Numbered from the stretch's first letter, positions 24,327 to 34,879 are shown. The stretch: 64,000 bases of DNA from Neostapfia colusana (GCA_030760725.1 JASWHV010000012.1:46593652-46657651); one strand, 5' to 3'. Numbers and translations are program-made. The notes: generated by a model not told the origin, from the letters alone.

Positions 24327-24689
24327 TTAAAACTTGAAAAGCAACAGAAGGGGTTTCTTGGTATAGTACTTTGTGATTATAAAGACATCATAATATGTAA
24401 AACCACATCCTAATATATAAAATAGAGTGAACATGGTGGATTTACAAAGACAACATGTATCCCTGTTATAGTACTCAGTGATTACAAAGACAACATGGAC
24501 TACCTGTTAGCACAACAAGACTATCTCCTTTAACACAACTATTCTAAACAAATAATTGGTGTCGGTATGAACACACAAAAAATGTAGAATAAATAATTGA
24601 GCTAAATTTACTTTGCTTTCTGATGTAAACAATTAATTTGCTCTCTAAACAATTTGCTCTCTGGTCCACCTTCAAACAAAATCTAAACA

Positions 24690-25180
24690 ATTAATCTAAG
24701 CAATTGTCAAGGTTTATAAACAAGTAATCTAAACAATCTAAAAGGGGGGCCGGCGTAGTGGGAGAGCACAGGCAGTGGGGGAAAGTGGGGAGGGGGCAGC
24801 ACATGGTGGGGGTACATGACGGGAAGGAGGAGGCGGCGCGTGGAGGATTAAGGCGCAGGGGTGCCGCGGTGGTGGTGCCGGAGGGGGACAGAAAATGGAG
24901 GAGGGGGGCGGCGACGATGGTGAGGACGGCACTCGGCCGGCGGTGAGGGCGAGGAGGGAGGCGGCACAGGGAGGGGGAGCGAAGGAGGCGGCGCGAGCGA
25001 CAGAGAAGGGAGGAGGGAGAGAAGGGAGGAAAGAGGCGGACGCACATAGGTGGCAACGGCGACGAAGCTCGGCGGCGAGGACGAAGCTCGGCGGTGAGGG
25101 TTTTGGTGGCAAACGAAAATTCTGGCAGCCTGACAGCGTCTAAGTGAAATCTCCAGGGTTCGGTTTTTTCGAGGAGACCG
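24690..25180 (-). other. GC-rich leader of the CACTA-B gene
   Basis: A purine/pyrimidine-biased GC-rich block (plus strand rich in ggcggcg and gaggg) between the first coding exon and a TATA motif. Long open frames on both strands are low-complexity (Pro/Ser/Arg) and look like composition artefacts, so I take this as 5' untranslated sequence rather than protein. Confidence 0.5.
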
Positions 25181-25200
25181 AGCGGCCTTATATAGGCGCA
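25181..25200 (-). promoter_or_regulatory. Likely TATA box of the CACTA-B gene
   Basis: The minus strand reads gcctatataaggcc, a good TATA box, just upstream of the GC-rich leader. The motif is part of a repeated subterminal unit, so further copies occur at about 25295, 25378 and 25522. Confidence 0.5.
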
Positions 25201-25600
25201 AATTTTCTCAGTCGGCTCTTTGTTAAACACCGTCTGTGAAGATGTATTGGTGCAAGCGGTTTGTAAATTGTAATTTAGAACCGTCTGAGTGGCTTTATAT
25301 AGGCGCAGATTTCACAGGCGGCTCTTAGTTAAACACCGTCTTTGAAAAATGTTTAAATTATGTTCTTTCTAGACGGCCTTATATAGGCGCAGATTTCACA
25401 GGCAACTCTTAGTTAAACACCGCCTGTGAAAAATGTTTAAATTATGTTATTTCTAGTATATTTGTCTGTTGCCACTTTGTGCGCAGAGAAAAATTGTAAT
25501 TTAGAACTGCCTGAGTGGCCTTATATGGGCGCAGATTTCACAGACGGCTCTTAGTTAAATACCGCATGTGAAAAATATTTAAATTATGTTGTTTCTAGTA
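25185..25600. repeat. Internal subterminal-type repeats with TATA motif
   Basis: Four copies of cttatataggcgcagatttcacaggc followed by gctcttagttaaacaccg and ctgtgaaaaatgtttaaatta. The CGCCTGTGAA core matches the CACTA-B ends. Being 7 kb inside the right terminus, this could mark the original 5' end of a smaller element. Confidence 0.75.
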
Positions 25601-25660
25601 TATTTGTCTGTCAGTACTTCACGCGCAGAGATAATAAATGTGCATTGTTGCCACAATGAA

Positions 25661-26959
25661 CATATAGAACCGCAATCACAATGCAATTTAGAGATAAGCA
25701 TCTGCAACTCAATGAACATTTCATAGTTTATACATATTGCATGTCCTCTAAACTATACATTTCAGACTTATATTCCTATGAAGCTCCCATCGATCGATCT
25801 AAACTATACCGTCGAGCTTGCACCCAAACAAGTCTCTTATATTCCCGTGGATACTAAAAATAACATTAACATTCTTTAAATTGACAAATGTCGAACGAGG
25901 AATGATATATAACCTAGGTTGCTCACTAACAAAAAGTTACTAACCTTGATAAATAGATTATAGCAATCATTTCAATATCGGGCGCATTTGGCTGATGAAG
26001 CAAACGCTGAACTTCAAGTAGTAAAATTCTGACATTAATACTAGGACACCACCCCTACGAGATATCAATTTAAGCAACATAAGAAACCACTTCAAATAAG
26101 TTCGGCAACAATTAATAATTACTTGAGCAAAATAAGTCTATCTTACAATCTCTTGATCAATAACCCCAAGGCAGAGAAATCTTGAGCGATGGACTTTCGG
26201 GTGGAAGAAACTAGGTGCAAAGGCGCATCTCGGAGGTACCAAGGGATAGTCCTCCGAGAAGGAGATACTAACAACCTTCCCAATCATTCTACAAAGGAAA
26301 TTCATTAATAAGGGGACTATGGTTATACTGGATTGTGCTTATTCTTCATGGCTTACTCCTTTACCGGGGACGATGCACTGCCACTTCATTAAGACTCCCG
26401 ACTCAGGCTTCGTAGAGGAACCCTATGCAGAGAAATTGGATAACAAGTGATGCAAATGGAGAGCCATGAAATTGAAAATACCAAAAACAAACAAGACGGA
26501 AAAGCAAAACTACAGAGCGACCGATGTGCCATATGTACATACGTTGGGGTGATTCTTGCGCCACGCCAAGCACTCCTCCTTGAGTCAGCCACACGCCAAG
26601 TCGTTAACCATGTTCCCAGCCATGAACGATGACGGCATAGAATAGGAGGGAGTAGTGACGGTGACGATGACTATGGCGAAAAGTGGACAGCAGGCGGCGG
26701 TCGCACTAGAGTTGGTCCATCGCTAATGGTTCAAAGAGAGAGCGGATGGAGTTGGACAGAAGGGAAACACGTGGCCCGAGGAGGAGGAGGTGCGGAGAAC
26801 TTAATTGTGGCCGGTGGTGAAGAGACGGGCGAGAGAAAAGCGCGTTTTCCATTGTTGACAAAGTGAGACAAGCGGCCCGAGGAGGAAGTGCTGTAGAGAA
26901 CTTAATTGCGGTCGGTACGGTGGTGCAGAGAAGTACGACCGGTGTCCGACTCTCCTCCT
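25661..26959. other. CACTA-B interior with no recognised gene
   Basis: AT-rich to 26400, then more balanced. Short frames exist (for example 26389-26592, minus) but none resembles a known protein. It could be captured host non-coding sequence or degraded transposon. Confidence 0.4.
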
Positions 26960-27060
26960 CCTCGAAGATGAATTAAACATCGCCTGCAAAGATGTATTAT
27001 CGCATGCGGTTTTTAATATAAAAGCGCCTGTGGAAAAAGTTTACTAAGTTTATTAAGTTT
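26960..27060. repeat. Isolated subterminal-type repeat
   Basis: catcgcctgcaaagatgtatt, then atcgcatgcggtttttaatataaa, then gcgcctgtggaaaaagtttac. The last phrase matches the start of the 763-bp tandem units at 29058 and 29821, so this may be a stranded copy of their edge. Confidence 0.6.
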
Positions 27061-27454
27061 AGGATTAATGAGAACAGTAGCACGGGACAAACCCACGGTA
27101 ACATCTGGTTAGAAGAGTAACAGGGAACAAACATACGGTAACATCGTGACCAGAGTAACACGAGACACACCAAGGATAACATACGTACAAGTGTATTTAC
27201 TTTTTTTAATCTTGGATAAAGCATACCAATAATTATACCAGCAAAAAAACAATAAGGAAAAGCTGCATCAGGATCATAGTTAAGTAAGAGGAAAACAAAG
27301 TAGGATTACCATGGGTACATCCATCCGAGAAAGTATTTCAGAAGAGGCTATTAAGGACTGCACAAACATACAGTCCACATACATCATCCACAAAAATTGA
27401 AGAATATAACTTCGAGTTCAGAACAGAATAATATGAAAGCACGTCGAGGAGTTA

Positions 27455-28600
27455 TCACATCCAGCCATGGTTCCTCGCCATTCGACGGTGCCGGCTCTTC
27501 TTCTTTTCACTATGTATTTTGGAATTGGAGAGCCTAACTTCCACAACATGACATTGGATGGAGTTGATGTCTTCCCATTTCAATGTGCGCTTCAAGTTGG
27601 GACAGACTGGGCATATAAGGTAGCCACTGGGGTGCTCGATGACGCGCAGATTGTTGCCGCATGGGACTGACAATTCGTAGCCATGATACATGTCATCATC
27701 AAAGTCCGTGTTGACGTATCCTGGCGAAAGGCACTGCTCCCGGACTGGAGATGGCGAGGAAGCCTGACGGGAGAGCAGCAGCATGCAAATCTCGTAAGAG
27801 GTAAACGCATCGATGCAGGCATACTCCACCTGCTGTGGCGATAGGATCACCTTATCCCACTTATCACACTTCATGTCCTTCGCCTTGTTGATGTGCACAT
27901 TGATCACCTCGAGTGCCAGGGTCTTGAGCAATGCCGACATGAGTTCCGACCGGTGCAGCACCTTCACGGCGAGGTCCTGGAGCTCAACCATATTTGCTAC
28001 CTCAAAGCCATAGTCCTTGCACAGCCGCTTTACGTTGCTACTGATACCGACGCCGGAAAATCTGTTGTGCGGATAGGCGAAGAAGTTTTTTAGGGCACTC
28101 TCCGGGACATAGTCCGTATGAATGATCTTGAAGACGAGGCAGTGGCGGCCCACACAGAGCTGCAGGACCGCCGTCTTGTACGACTTGCGCCCGTCTGGGT
28201 TCTTAACGTCGTACCACTCTGTGTCCAGGCCGATGATGAGGGGCCCCGTGTTGTTCCTGCGAACCTGCAAAAGGATGCGGTCGACATCGGCGCCGGATGA
28301 CGTGATGGTGGTCTCGATCACGGTGCCGTTCAACATGACCTTATTGGTATCAGTTGCATCAGTTTGGGTCGCCAACTATGTTGGCGGAGCCGTCGGGACC
28401 AGAGACGACCATTGGGAGCGGTTCACCGGCGGGCCACCAGAATGTTGCAGCTTGGCTCCCTGGTTGTTCGCTGGCAGGCCAGCAGAAGGTTGCTGCTTGG
28501 CTCCAGCGCTTGACTCCGGGAGCGCCAGTGATGGTTGCTTGCATTTTCCGCCTTGATGATCACCAGCAGGGATGCGAGACGAGGATCCTGCAGACGCCAT
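27455..28600 (-). pseudogene. WRN-like DEDDy 3'-5' exonuclease carried in CACTA-B (one in-frame TAG)
   Basis: ATG at 28600 opens a Ser/Gly/Gln-rich N-terminal stretch of 74 codons. A single TAG (28376-28378) follows, and the same frame continues 306 codons to 27455. The second part holds the RNase H-fold exonuclease of the Werner type: Exo I LIIGLDTEWYDV (Asp and Glu present), Exo II FSGVGISSNVKRL, where family members usually have Asp at the position of Asn, and Exo III EYACIDAFTSYEI with the Tyr-x3-Asp pair. Without readthrough the first ATG after the stop is at 28336. Related host proteins degrade nucleic acid 3'-5', and Arabidopsis WEX affects gene silencing. Probably a host gene or fragment captured by the transposon; likely catalytically impaired. 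Confidence 0.8.
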
Positions 28601-29057
28601 GGTTGTGAAGAGCGAGGAAGTTGGAAAGGCGCTGCAAGGAAGATGAGGAAGGGTGCTGCGAGAAAGATGAGGAAGGGCGCGACAACTGCTTATTATACAG
28701 GCGTTTCAGATTCTAGCAGTTGCATCACTGTCGACGAGGAGCCATAACTGAATGTCCTAACCTTCCGGCCATTCCTGTAGCTCGCAGCCACCTTCCTTGG
28801 GATGGTACTCATACCACACTCTCTCTAGCTATAGCCCCTTGTCCATTCCAACACTATCCTCGTAGTGGTTGATCGTTTCTCTAAATACAGGAACAGGCTG
28901 ACAAAAACACAGGAACAAGCAACAAAACTTGCACGGGATAAGGTTGGCTTACCAGCAGGCAGGCACTTAGGAGTTCAGGCTCCTCTCCTCACAACAGTTT
29001 CATAAAACAGATGATGGTCACGAGCAGCTAATCACTGCCACCCAGGGAGAACAGATA
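28601..29057. other. Upstream flank of the exonuclease gene
   Basis: Contains gctgcaaggaagatgagg-type short repeats near 28630-28680, then unassigned sequence. It could include the captured promoter of the exonuclease; I see no clear TATA box or second gene. Confidence 0.4.
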
Positions 29058-30709
29058 CCTATGGAGAGGCAATTATCGCAGACGGTTTTTAGAAAAGAAC
29101 CACCTGTGAAAAAAGTTTACTAAGTTTAGAATTAATTAATATTTTTTATCAAAATAAGGGGCTTGTAAAGGTCCAAATTCTAAGTTCTTGTAATATGATT
29201 TAGTATTATAGGTGCCCATTGAATTTCACTTGGAGATACATTTGAAATTGGTTAGAACATGAAAAACAAATAAATATGTTATTTGTCATTTTTGTATCTT
29301 GGATAATACAATGTTTTTGTGAGTGCATTTTTCTATGTGACTCTTTAGTCATCATACTAACCTCTATGTTTTTTTTAATATTTTTACAAAATTGTTTGAA
29401 TCAGTGTGTGTTTAAAATTTGAAGAATGTTTCATATATACATGAGCATTTCATTAGAATGATGGATAATTTGAATTTTGACATGTTGGATTGTTTTAAAA
29501 AATTAACAAAATGCATACATGTATAAATAAGACAATATGTTCATACAAACCAACTTTCAGTGGAAGATCCATTTTTTAGGAGATATGAAAATCTGAATAA
29601 TATGTGCATATAAATTAATTCTATGTTTACCAAAACATAAAAATGTTACCAATATAAGTGTTAAATTTTTTGTTCCATCTGGTATATATTAATTTTTGAA
29701 GAATATAGAAAAAAGAGTCATCGATTTTGGACCTAATTTGCAGAATCTATACATGTTTGAGTATTTACATTGGAATCTAAATAAAAAAACAAGCAAATGA
29801 AGAAGAAACTGAAGAGCAGACCTATGAAGAGGCAATTATCGCACACAGTTTTTAATAAAGAATCACCTGTGAAAAAAGTTTACTATGTTTAGAAATAATT
29901 AATATTCTTGATCAAAATAAGGGGGGCTTGTAAAGCCCAAATTCTAAGTTCTTCTAATATGATTTAGTATTACAGGTGTCCATTAAATTTTACTTGGAAA
30001 AACTTTGAAATTGGTCAGAAAATGAAAAACAAATAAATAGATTATATGTCATTTTTGTATCTTGCATAATACAATGATTTTGTGAGTGCATTTTTCTATG
30101 TGACTTTTTAGTCACCATACCAACCTCTATGAATTTTTTAGATTTTTACAGAATTGTTTGAATTAATGTGTGTTCAATGTTTGAAGAATGCCTCATATGT
30201 ATATGAGCATTTCATTAGAATGATGGATAATTTGAATTTTGAGATGTTGGATTGCTTTAAAAAATTATTAAAATTTATACATGTATAAATAAGACAATAT
30301 GTTCTATACAAACCAACTTTCAGTGGAAGATCCATTTTTTTATGAGATATGAAAATCTGAATAATATGTGCATATAAATTAATTATATTTTACCAAAACA
30401 TAAAAATGTTACCTATATATGTTTTAAACTTTTTGTTCCATCTGGTATATATTGTTTTTTGAAGAATGTAGAAAAAAGAATCATCGAGTTTGGACTTAAT
30501 TTGCAGAACCTAAACATGTCTGAGTATTTACATAGGAATCTAAATAAAAAATGAAACAGAGGAAGAAGAAACTGAAGAGCAGACCTATGAAGAGACAATT
30601 ATCGTAGACGGTTTTTAATGGAGAACCGACTATGAAAAAAATTTACTATGTTTACGATTAATTAATATTCTTGATCAAAATAAGGGGGCTTGTAAAAGCC
30701 CAAATTCCA
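29058..30709. repeat. Tandem array, 763-bp unit (two full copies and a partial third)
   Basis: The phrase cctatgaagaggcaattatcg starts units at 29058, 29821 and 30584, exactly 763 bp apart each time. Each unit begins with a subterminal motif (cggtttttaa...acctgtgaaaaaagtttact), followed by AT-rich filler. The third copy breaks off after about 125 bp (near 30709). Copies 1 and 2 differ by small indels and substitutions. Confidence 0.9.
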
Positions 30710-31012
30710 CTTCCGAGACATGTCATCACCGAGCTGCCGGTTGGAGGGGCTCCAGAGGCTCCAGGCAGGGGTGTGTCACTTCCTCCATCAAGCTCCACGT
30801 GCATCAACCAGCCAGAAACAAATGCTGGTGGGACCAGTGGCTCGGAGCCGATCCATGAAACCGACTGATGGATACTAGAGCTTTTGGAGAGAAGGCAAGT
30901 TGTGCATGAGATGCTCCATGTGCGCAAATTGACATTTTGGGGCCCTGTAATGCATTCTACCATGTGAGACATATTTTGTTGCTAGAACTTTTGTGGAATG
31001 GTGCATGCTACA
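30710..31012. other. Unassigned fragment inside CACTA-B
   Basis: About 300 bp of higher GC, abruptly joined to the partial third 763-bp unit. A plus-strand open stretch (30671-30868) reads through ITELPVGGAPEAPGRG and continues after one stop. It may be a captured exon, but I cannot identify it. Confidence 0.35.
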
Positions 31013-31205
31013 ATTTTCGCAGGCGGTTCTATACCTACGACTAGCCGCCTGTGAAGAATCATTATCACGAGTGGTTTGTAACGTAAAGAGTATCCGCCTG
31101 TGATAACCTCATTATCGCAAGCGGTTCTTTACCTACGACTGTCCGCCTGTGAAGAATGTTTAAAATAGGTGGTTTGTAACGTAAGATTATCCACCCGTGT
31201 AACTC
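31013..31205. repeat. CACTA-B right subterminal array (direct copy of left array unit)
   Basis: cgcaggcggttctatacctacgact, agccgcctgtgaagaatc, ggtttgtaacgtaaagagtatccgcctgtgataa repeats almost word for word the left array at 20273-20450, in the same rather than inverted orientation. Confidence 0.85.
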
Positions 31206-31316
31206 TAAGGAGGCATGTACTCCGCGCGTTCCCCTTGCGCGGTAACTGAAAATACAAGTCGTGCATGCGCCGGTCACTTTAGCCGCCTGTATTAGTGGAT
31301 AATATTGCAAGTCGTG

Positions 31317-31412
31317 CCTCCATCCCCAGCTCCAGCCGCACCTCTGTCCCTGGCTCCAACCGCGCCTCCATCCCCGGCTCCAACCGCACCTCTGTCCCTG
31401 GCTCCAACCGCA
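31317..31412. repeat. 24-bp minisatellite, four copies
   Basis: Exactly four 24-bp units (31317, 31341, 31365, 31389), alternating cctccatccccggctccaac-cgca and cctctgtccctggctccaac-cgca forms, which gives a 48-bp higher-order period. On the minus strand one open frame (31065-31448) reads it as repeated Gly-Trp-rich octapeptides. Confidence 0.92.
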
Positions 31413-31481
31413 CCTTAGCTGCCTTCCTGGGCGAAAGAGAGAGGGCACCTGCTTAGGAAATTCGCTTTCATAGAGCAGAGT

Positions 31482-31775
31482 TTGGTTACCCTCAGGACAC
31501 AGGCGGACGACGACATATCACCGTTGTGCCGACAGATGGCGAATGATGTATTTAACAGTACATTTGATGCCATGATGCTTCTGGGTCTTGGTCGCCTTCT
31601 AGTATGTACTAGAATGGACACCATAGCCTACTACCTCTTTGGGTTAAGCGCAGTGGCCGACCGTTTTGATGCGATGCGGGAGACGGTCGGTGAGGTTCTT
31701 GGGGTGGAAGGCAGTAGGAAGTTGGTGGAGGCGATCGCCGACATGTGTGGGGTTCTTCCATCACCAGAGGACTAG
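31482..31775 (+). CDS. Small open frame of unknown function in CACTA-B
   Basis: 97 codons ending at TAG (31773-31775). It has an even amino-acid composition and a helical look (DAMMLLGLGRLL, DRFDAMRETVGEVLGVEGSRKL), unlike the low-complexity frames around it. The frame extends a little upstream without a stop. I recognise no family. It may be a captured host exon or a remnant of an element protein; weak support. Confidence 0.3.
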   Translation: MVTLRTQADDDISPLCRQMANDVFNSTFDAMMLLGLGRLLVCTRMDTIAYYLFGLSAVADRFDAMRETVGEVLGVEGSRKLVEAIADMCGVLPSPED

Positions 31776-31959
31776 GCGATCGTTTGTTGTTCTCTTTTGT
31801 TGTTTGTAAAATTTTAATTTTTAATGAACGTTTGTTTGATGATGAATGTTTATTATCGAATTGTCTGTTGTCTTTTTGTTTGATGCTAAATATGGTTGAT
31901 GTATACCGGGCCGCGACGTTTGGTGTCTTTGAATTGAATTTGAAGGCGCGTTCCCCTCG

Positions 31960-32224
31960 GTACTAATGGCCAATATTGCAGGTGGCTCCTACTCCTGGTC
32001 ACTTCAGCCGCCTGTATTAATAGCTAATATTGCAGGTGGCTCCTACTCTGCGGTCCGCCTGTGAAATTTGATATGTTTACACAGACGGTTTGATGTTGTG
32101 AACCGTCTGTGATGTTTATTTATCACAGGTTGCTATTAATTCATTCGACATCACATGCATATTTTTTGCGGACCGCCTGGGTATGAAAAATGAGGCACCT
32201 GTGATAATGGTTTTTGTAGTAGTA
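31960..32224. repeat. CACTA-B right terminal region
   Basis: Repeated gcaggtggctcctactc and cagacggtttgatgttgtgaaccgtctgtgatg motifs lead to the terminus tttttgtagtagta at 32211-32224. The last base should be G for a CACTA end and is A here. Confidence 0.75.
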
Positions 32225-32227
32225 TGG

Positions 32228-32589
32228 GTATGATTTTCTTATAATTTACTATATTTACTCGATAATATTTTTCTAATAGATTAAATATTGTCCTTAAAGG
32301 AATGATACCGCTTGCCTGATAACCATGAGCTGCTCTCGAGTCACAAACACATAAAGTCTTTCACAAAGCAGCGCGCAAAGTCGTAAATGACATGATATCC
32401 AATGCATGAAACACAGCTGTGTGCATGTGCTACAAGGAGAAGCTTAGACAAATAAAGAACAAGCGTCTAGGAGCTTCAAAAATTTACCTATAAGGGGATA
32501 AATACCGTTAGGTAATGATTTCTTAGATGGTTAAGTGCTCTGACGCTTATTATGCTTTCTGTTCTATTGGGCATCGAAGGAGTATAAAT
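32228..32589 (+). other. CACTA-A sequence resuming after CACTA-B; probable intron
   Basis: Begins gtatga directly after the TGG duplication, so the pre-insertion sequence reads ...TTTTGG|gtatga, a possible exon-intron junction. No coding match follows until about 32590. Confidence 0.45.
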
Positions 32590-33720
32590 ATAAATCTATC
32601 TCAAAAAGAATGAACCGTGAAGCCGGTGGTCAAATTCTTCATTTTTACGGTGGAGATGGTCATATTCACATTTCAAAATGAATGGTGAGTTTAGTGTATT
32701 TACAATTTGTTGTTAGTATATATGTTTTAAAGCATTCATATTTTTTTAATATGTCCGTGTAGGCTGCTGAAAGTGGTGAGAATCCATCTTTCATTGATAC
32801 TTATATAAAAGGGCGTAGGGGCACCGACAAAATTCAACTTTGCACTCGGGCAGCCACTCATATCTTGGTGCGTCATATTACTTAAATTAATGATTCGACA
32901 ATAAAATTGTTGCATAGTTGGTTTACAATTATTTTTTCTTGCAGAAGAAATATGCTAAAGAGGTGGTGCGATGTCACGGAGATGATTATGATTAGAGAAA
33001 GCAATACGTCAATGTTGTTGCTTTATATCAATCCAGTGGAGGAAAGCGTCACGAGAGGTGACTTGTACCTCTCTTATTTATTTATTCTCATACATAAATT
33101 TGTTTTCAAGTGTCAACCTTATAATTATGATTGTAGGTATTCGATGTTGAATGGTACCACAAACTCTGATGTGGTTCTCTCGGAGTCACGGTCAACACAA
33201 AGCGGACAAAGTTCTACACAATGATTGCGTTCCGAAGATGAGTCTCGGTTAAGAATAGTGGAGGAACGATTGAGACAATAGGAAGAGTTTATAAAATCAC
33301 AAAATGACTACTTCTCAAGTCTTGCAACATGGTAACAACAGATGTAGGTACATTATTAAGAGTTGAAGTATTTATATAATAAATTTAGAGAAAGATTGTG
33401 CTAAACAATTTAGAAATAATTTAGGGATATTTTTCTCAACTTGGACTCCCTATCGCCATGCCACCGCTGCCGTCACCTCCACAGTTTCTGACATATCCCC
33501 GCAATGATGTCTACACCCCCTCTTACCGCTGGAACACAGGTTCTCGTTAGGTTCTCCTTTTTATTATAAAATGATAGTAATATTGTAGCATGTCTCATTT
33601 TTGTTTGTAAGCGATCATAATCAATGACAATTATGAATTTGCAAACTCCGTCTCCAGAAGGACAATGTGGAGAAGACAACTCTATACTTTGCTCCTAGCG
33701 ATAGCAACTAGGTAAGTTGT
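32590..33720 (+). pseudogene. CACTA-A second gene (Transposase_24-like), 3' part
   Basis: Recognisable exons with clean junctions: NREAGGQILHFYGGDGHIHISK ending at AATG|gtgagt (about 32685); cgtgtag|GCTGCTG... coding GENPSFIDTYIKGRRGTDKIQL to TTG|gtgcgt (32763-32870); cttgcag|AAGAAATATGC coding KKYAKEVVRCHGDDYD (32944-33056); and after attgtag a stretch ending in SRSTQSGQSSTQ. The FIDTYIKGR segment is typical of the C-terminal half of plant CACTA accessory proteins, with a following coiled-coil-like region (LRIVEERLRQ). Stops near 32994 and 33280. Confidence 0.7.
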
Positions 33721-34175
33721 TTCAATGAGATAAATATCTTGGCTAAATGATTACTATTCTGTGAGACTAATTGGGCTAGCATTTTCATCTAATAGCTTAT
33801 ATTTTCACACTTGCAGTCCGGCTAGAGAAAATACTACTTGTTGCTGAAGGCGAGAGGTTGACGACCGATCAATTTAATTTCTGTTGAATGTGTTTTGATG
33901 GTCAAACATGAATGTACCATACTAACAATTGTAATAAACCGTTTGTGATAATTGTGATGTTTGGTATTTTATTAATTGTTTAATCCTGTTTTCTGTATTG
34001 AACGTGTTGAATATGCTTATATATGTCTGTGTGTTGAACTGTGAAATGTGTCGAAAAATCATTGGTTTAGGGAATATCAAATTCCTATTTTCGTGGGTCA
34101 GCAAAAAACCCACAATAATATGATCATAATATTTTCGTGGGCCTGAAAATAACACACGACAATATGACCATAAAA
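33721..34175 (+). other. CACTA-A 3' region, no gene recognised
   Basis: AT-rich sequence after the last exon, probably intron and 3' untranslated sequence. Two larger ttttcgtgggcc/cataata motifs at about 34088-34175 look like diverged founders of the minisatellite that follows. Confidence 0.4.
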
Positions 34176-34440
34176 TTTTCGTGAGCCCTTCGTGGCCCAT
34201 GAAAATATTGTTTTCTTGAGCCAGGTCTGGCCCATAAAAATAATATTTTCGTGAGCTAGATCTGGCCCATGAAAATAATATTTTCGTGAGCTAGATCTGG
34301 CCCATGAAAATAATATTTTCGTGAGCTAGGTCTGACCCATGAAAATATGTATTTTCGTGAGCTAGGTCTGACTCATGAAAATAATGTTTTTGTGAGCCAG
34401 GTCTGACCGATGAAAAGTATTTTCATGAGTCAGGTCTGGA
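34176..34440. repeat. 35-bp minisatellite with internal inverted symmetry
   Basis: About seven to eight copies of ttttcgtgagctagatct-ggcccatgaaaataata. Two adjacent central copies are identical; flanking copies vary at several sites. Each unit starts ttttcgtg and ends ca-tgaaaa, so it can fold on itself. Confidence 0.9.
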
Positions 34441-34879
34441 GCTTGTTCCGGATCCCGGTCCTCAGATGTCACGAGTTCTTGAGGAGTAGAAGGCCGGCGT
34501 GGACGCCTATCGCAAAGAGAAAGGCCGGTGGCTGGAAAAACTTCAAATCTGAAGCTGTTGTTGCATTCCCAGCGAACAAGCAGGGGTCCAGTGACCGGTG
34601 GCCGGTAGCTTGAGGTGGGAAGAAATAGATTGAGGGCAAATGCTATTGAGGTGAGGCACACAGTTTTCTGGCTTGGTGGGTCGGGGCGAGAAACAGATGC
34701 GCTGCTCGATGAAGCTCAGTTGGCAACGGCAATGGAGGTGCTCGGTTTGCTACTGCAGAAGGGGTAAGAATGCGGGAGGAGATGAGTGAGCGAGAGGGAG
34801 GAACGACACAGCTAGATGGGACGCCATTAAGACTTTGCGGCGCGGCCAGGGAGGTGAGCACACACCTGTGAGATATATA
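34441..34879. other. Unassigned stretch before the CACTA-A terminus
   Basis: Higher GC than its surroundings, with short frames on both strands (34410-34613 plus, 34362-34661 minus), neither recognisable. It may be the remnant of a GC-rich transcript leader. Confidence 0.35.

Larger units (their letters stand above)
20032..32224 (-). mobile_element. CACTA-B: about 12.2-kb CACTA element nested in CACTA-A
   Basis: The left terminus CACTACTACAACAAG and right terminus (complement TACTACTACAAAAAC) form imperfect inverted repeats with a TGG duplication on both sides; the first base of the right terminus is mutated. Subterminal arrays of the AACCGCCTGTGATAA type lie inside both ends. Contents, all minus strand: a Transposase_24/Ulp1-type gene (21170-24326) and an exonuclease gene (27455-28600). 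No TNP2 is present, so it would be non-autonomous. Repeat arrays at 25185-25600, 26960-27060 and 29058-30709 suggest it may be composite. Confidence 0.72.

Noticed and set aside
24691..25230. 179-codon Pro/Ser/Arg-rich frame upstream of the CACTA-B gene
   Set aside because: Low-complexity GC-rich leader; comparable frames exist in all phases and on both strands, so it is better explained as untranslated sequence.
28535..28747. Plus-strand open frame overlapping the exonuclease start
   Set aside because: Short, composed of repeated Lys/Gly/Ala-rich triplets, and antisense to a recognisable protein.
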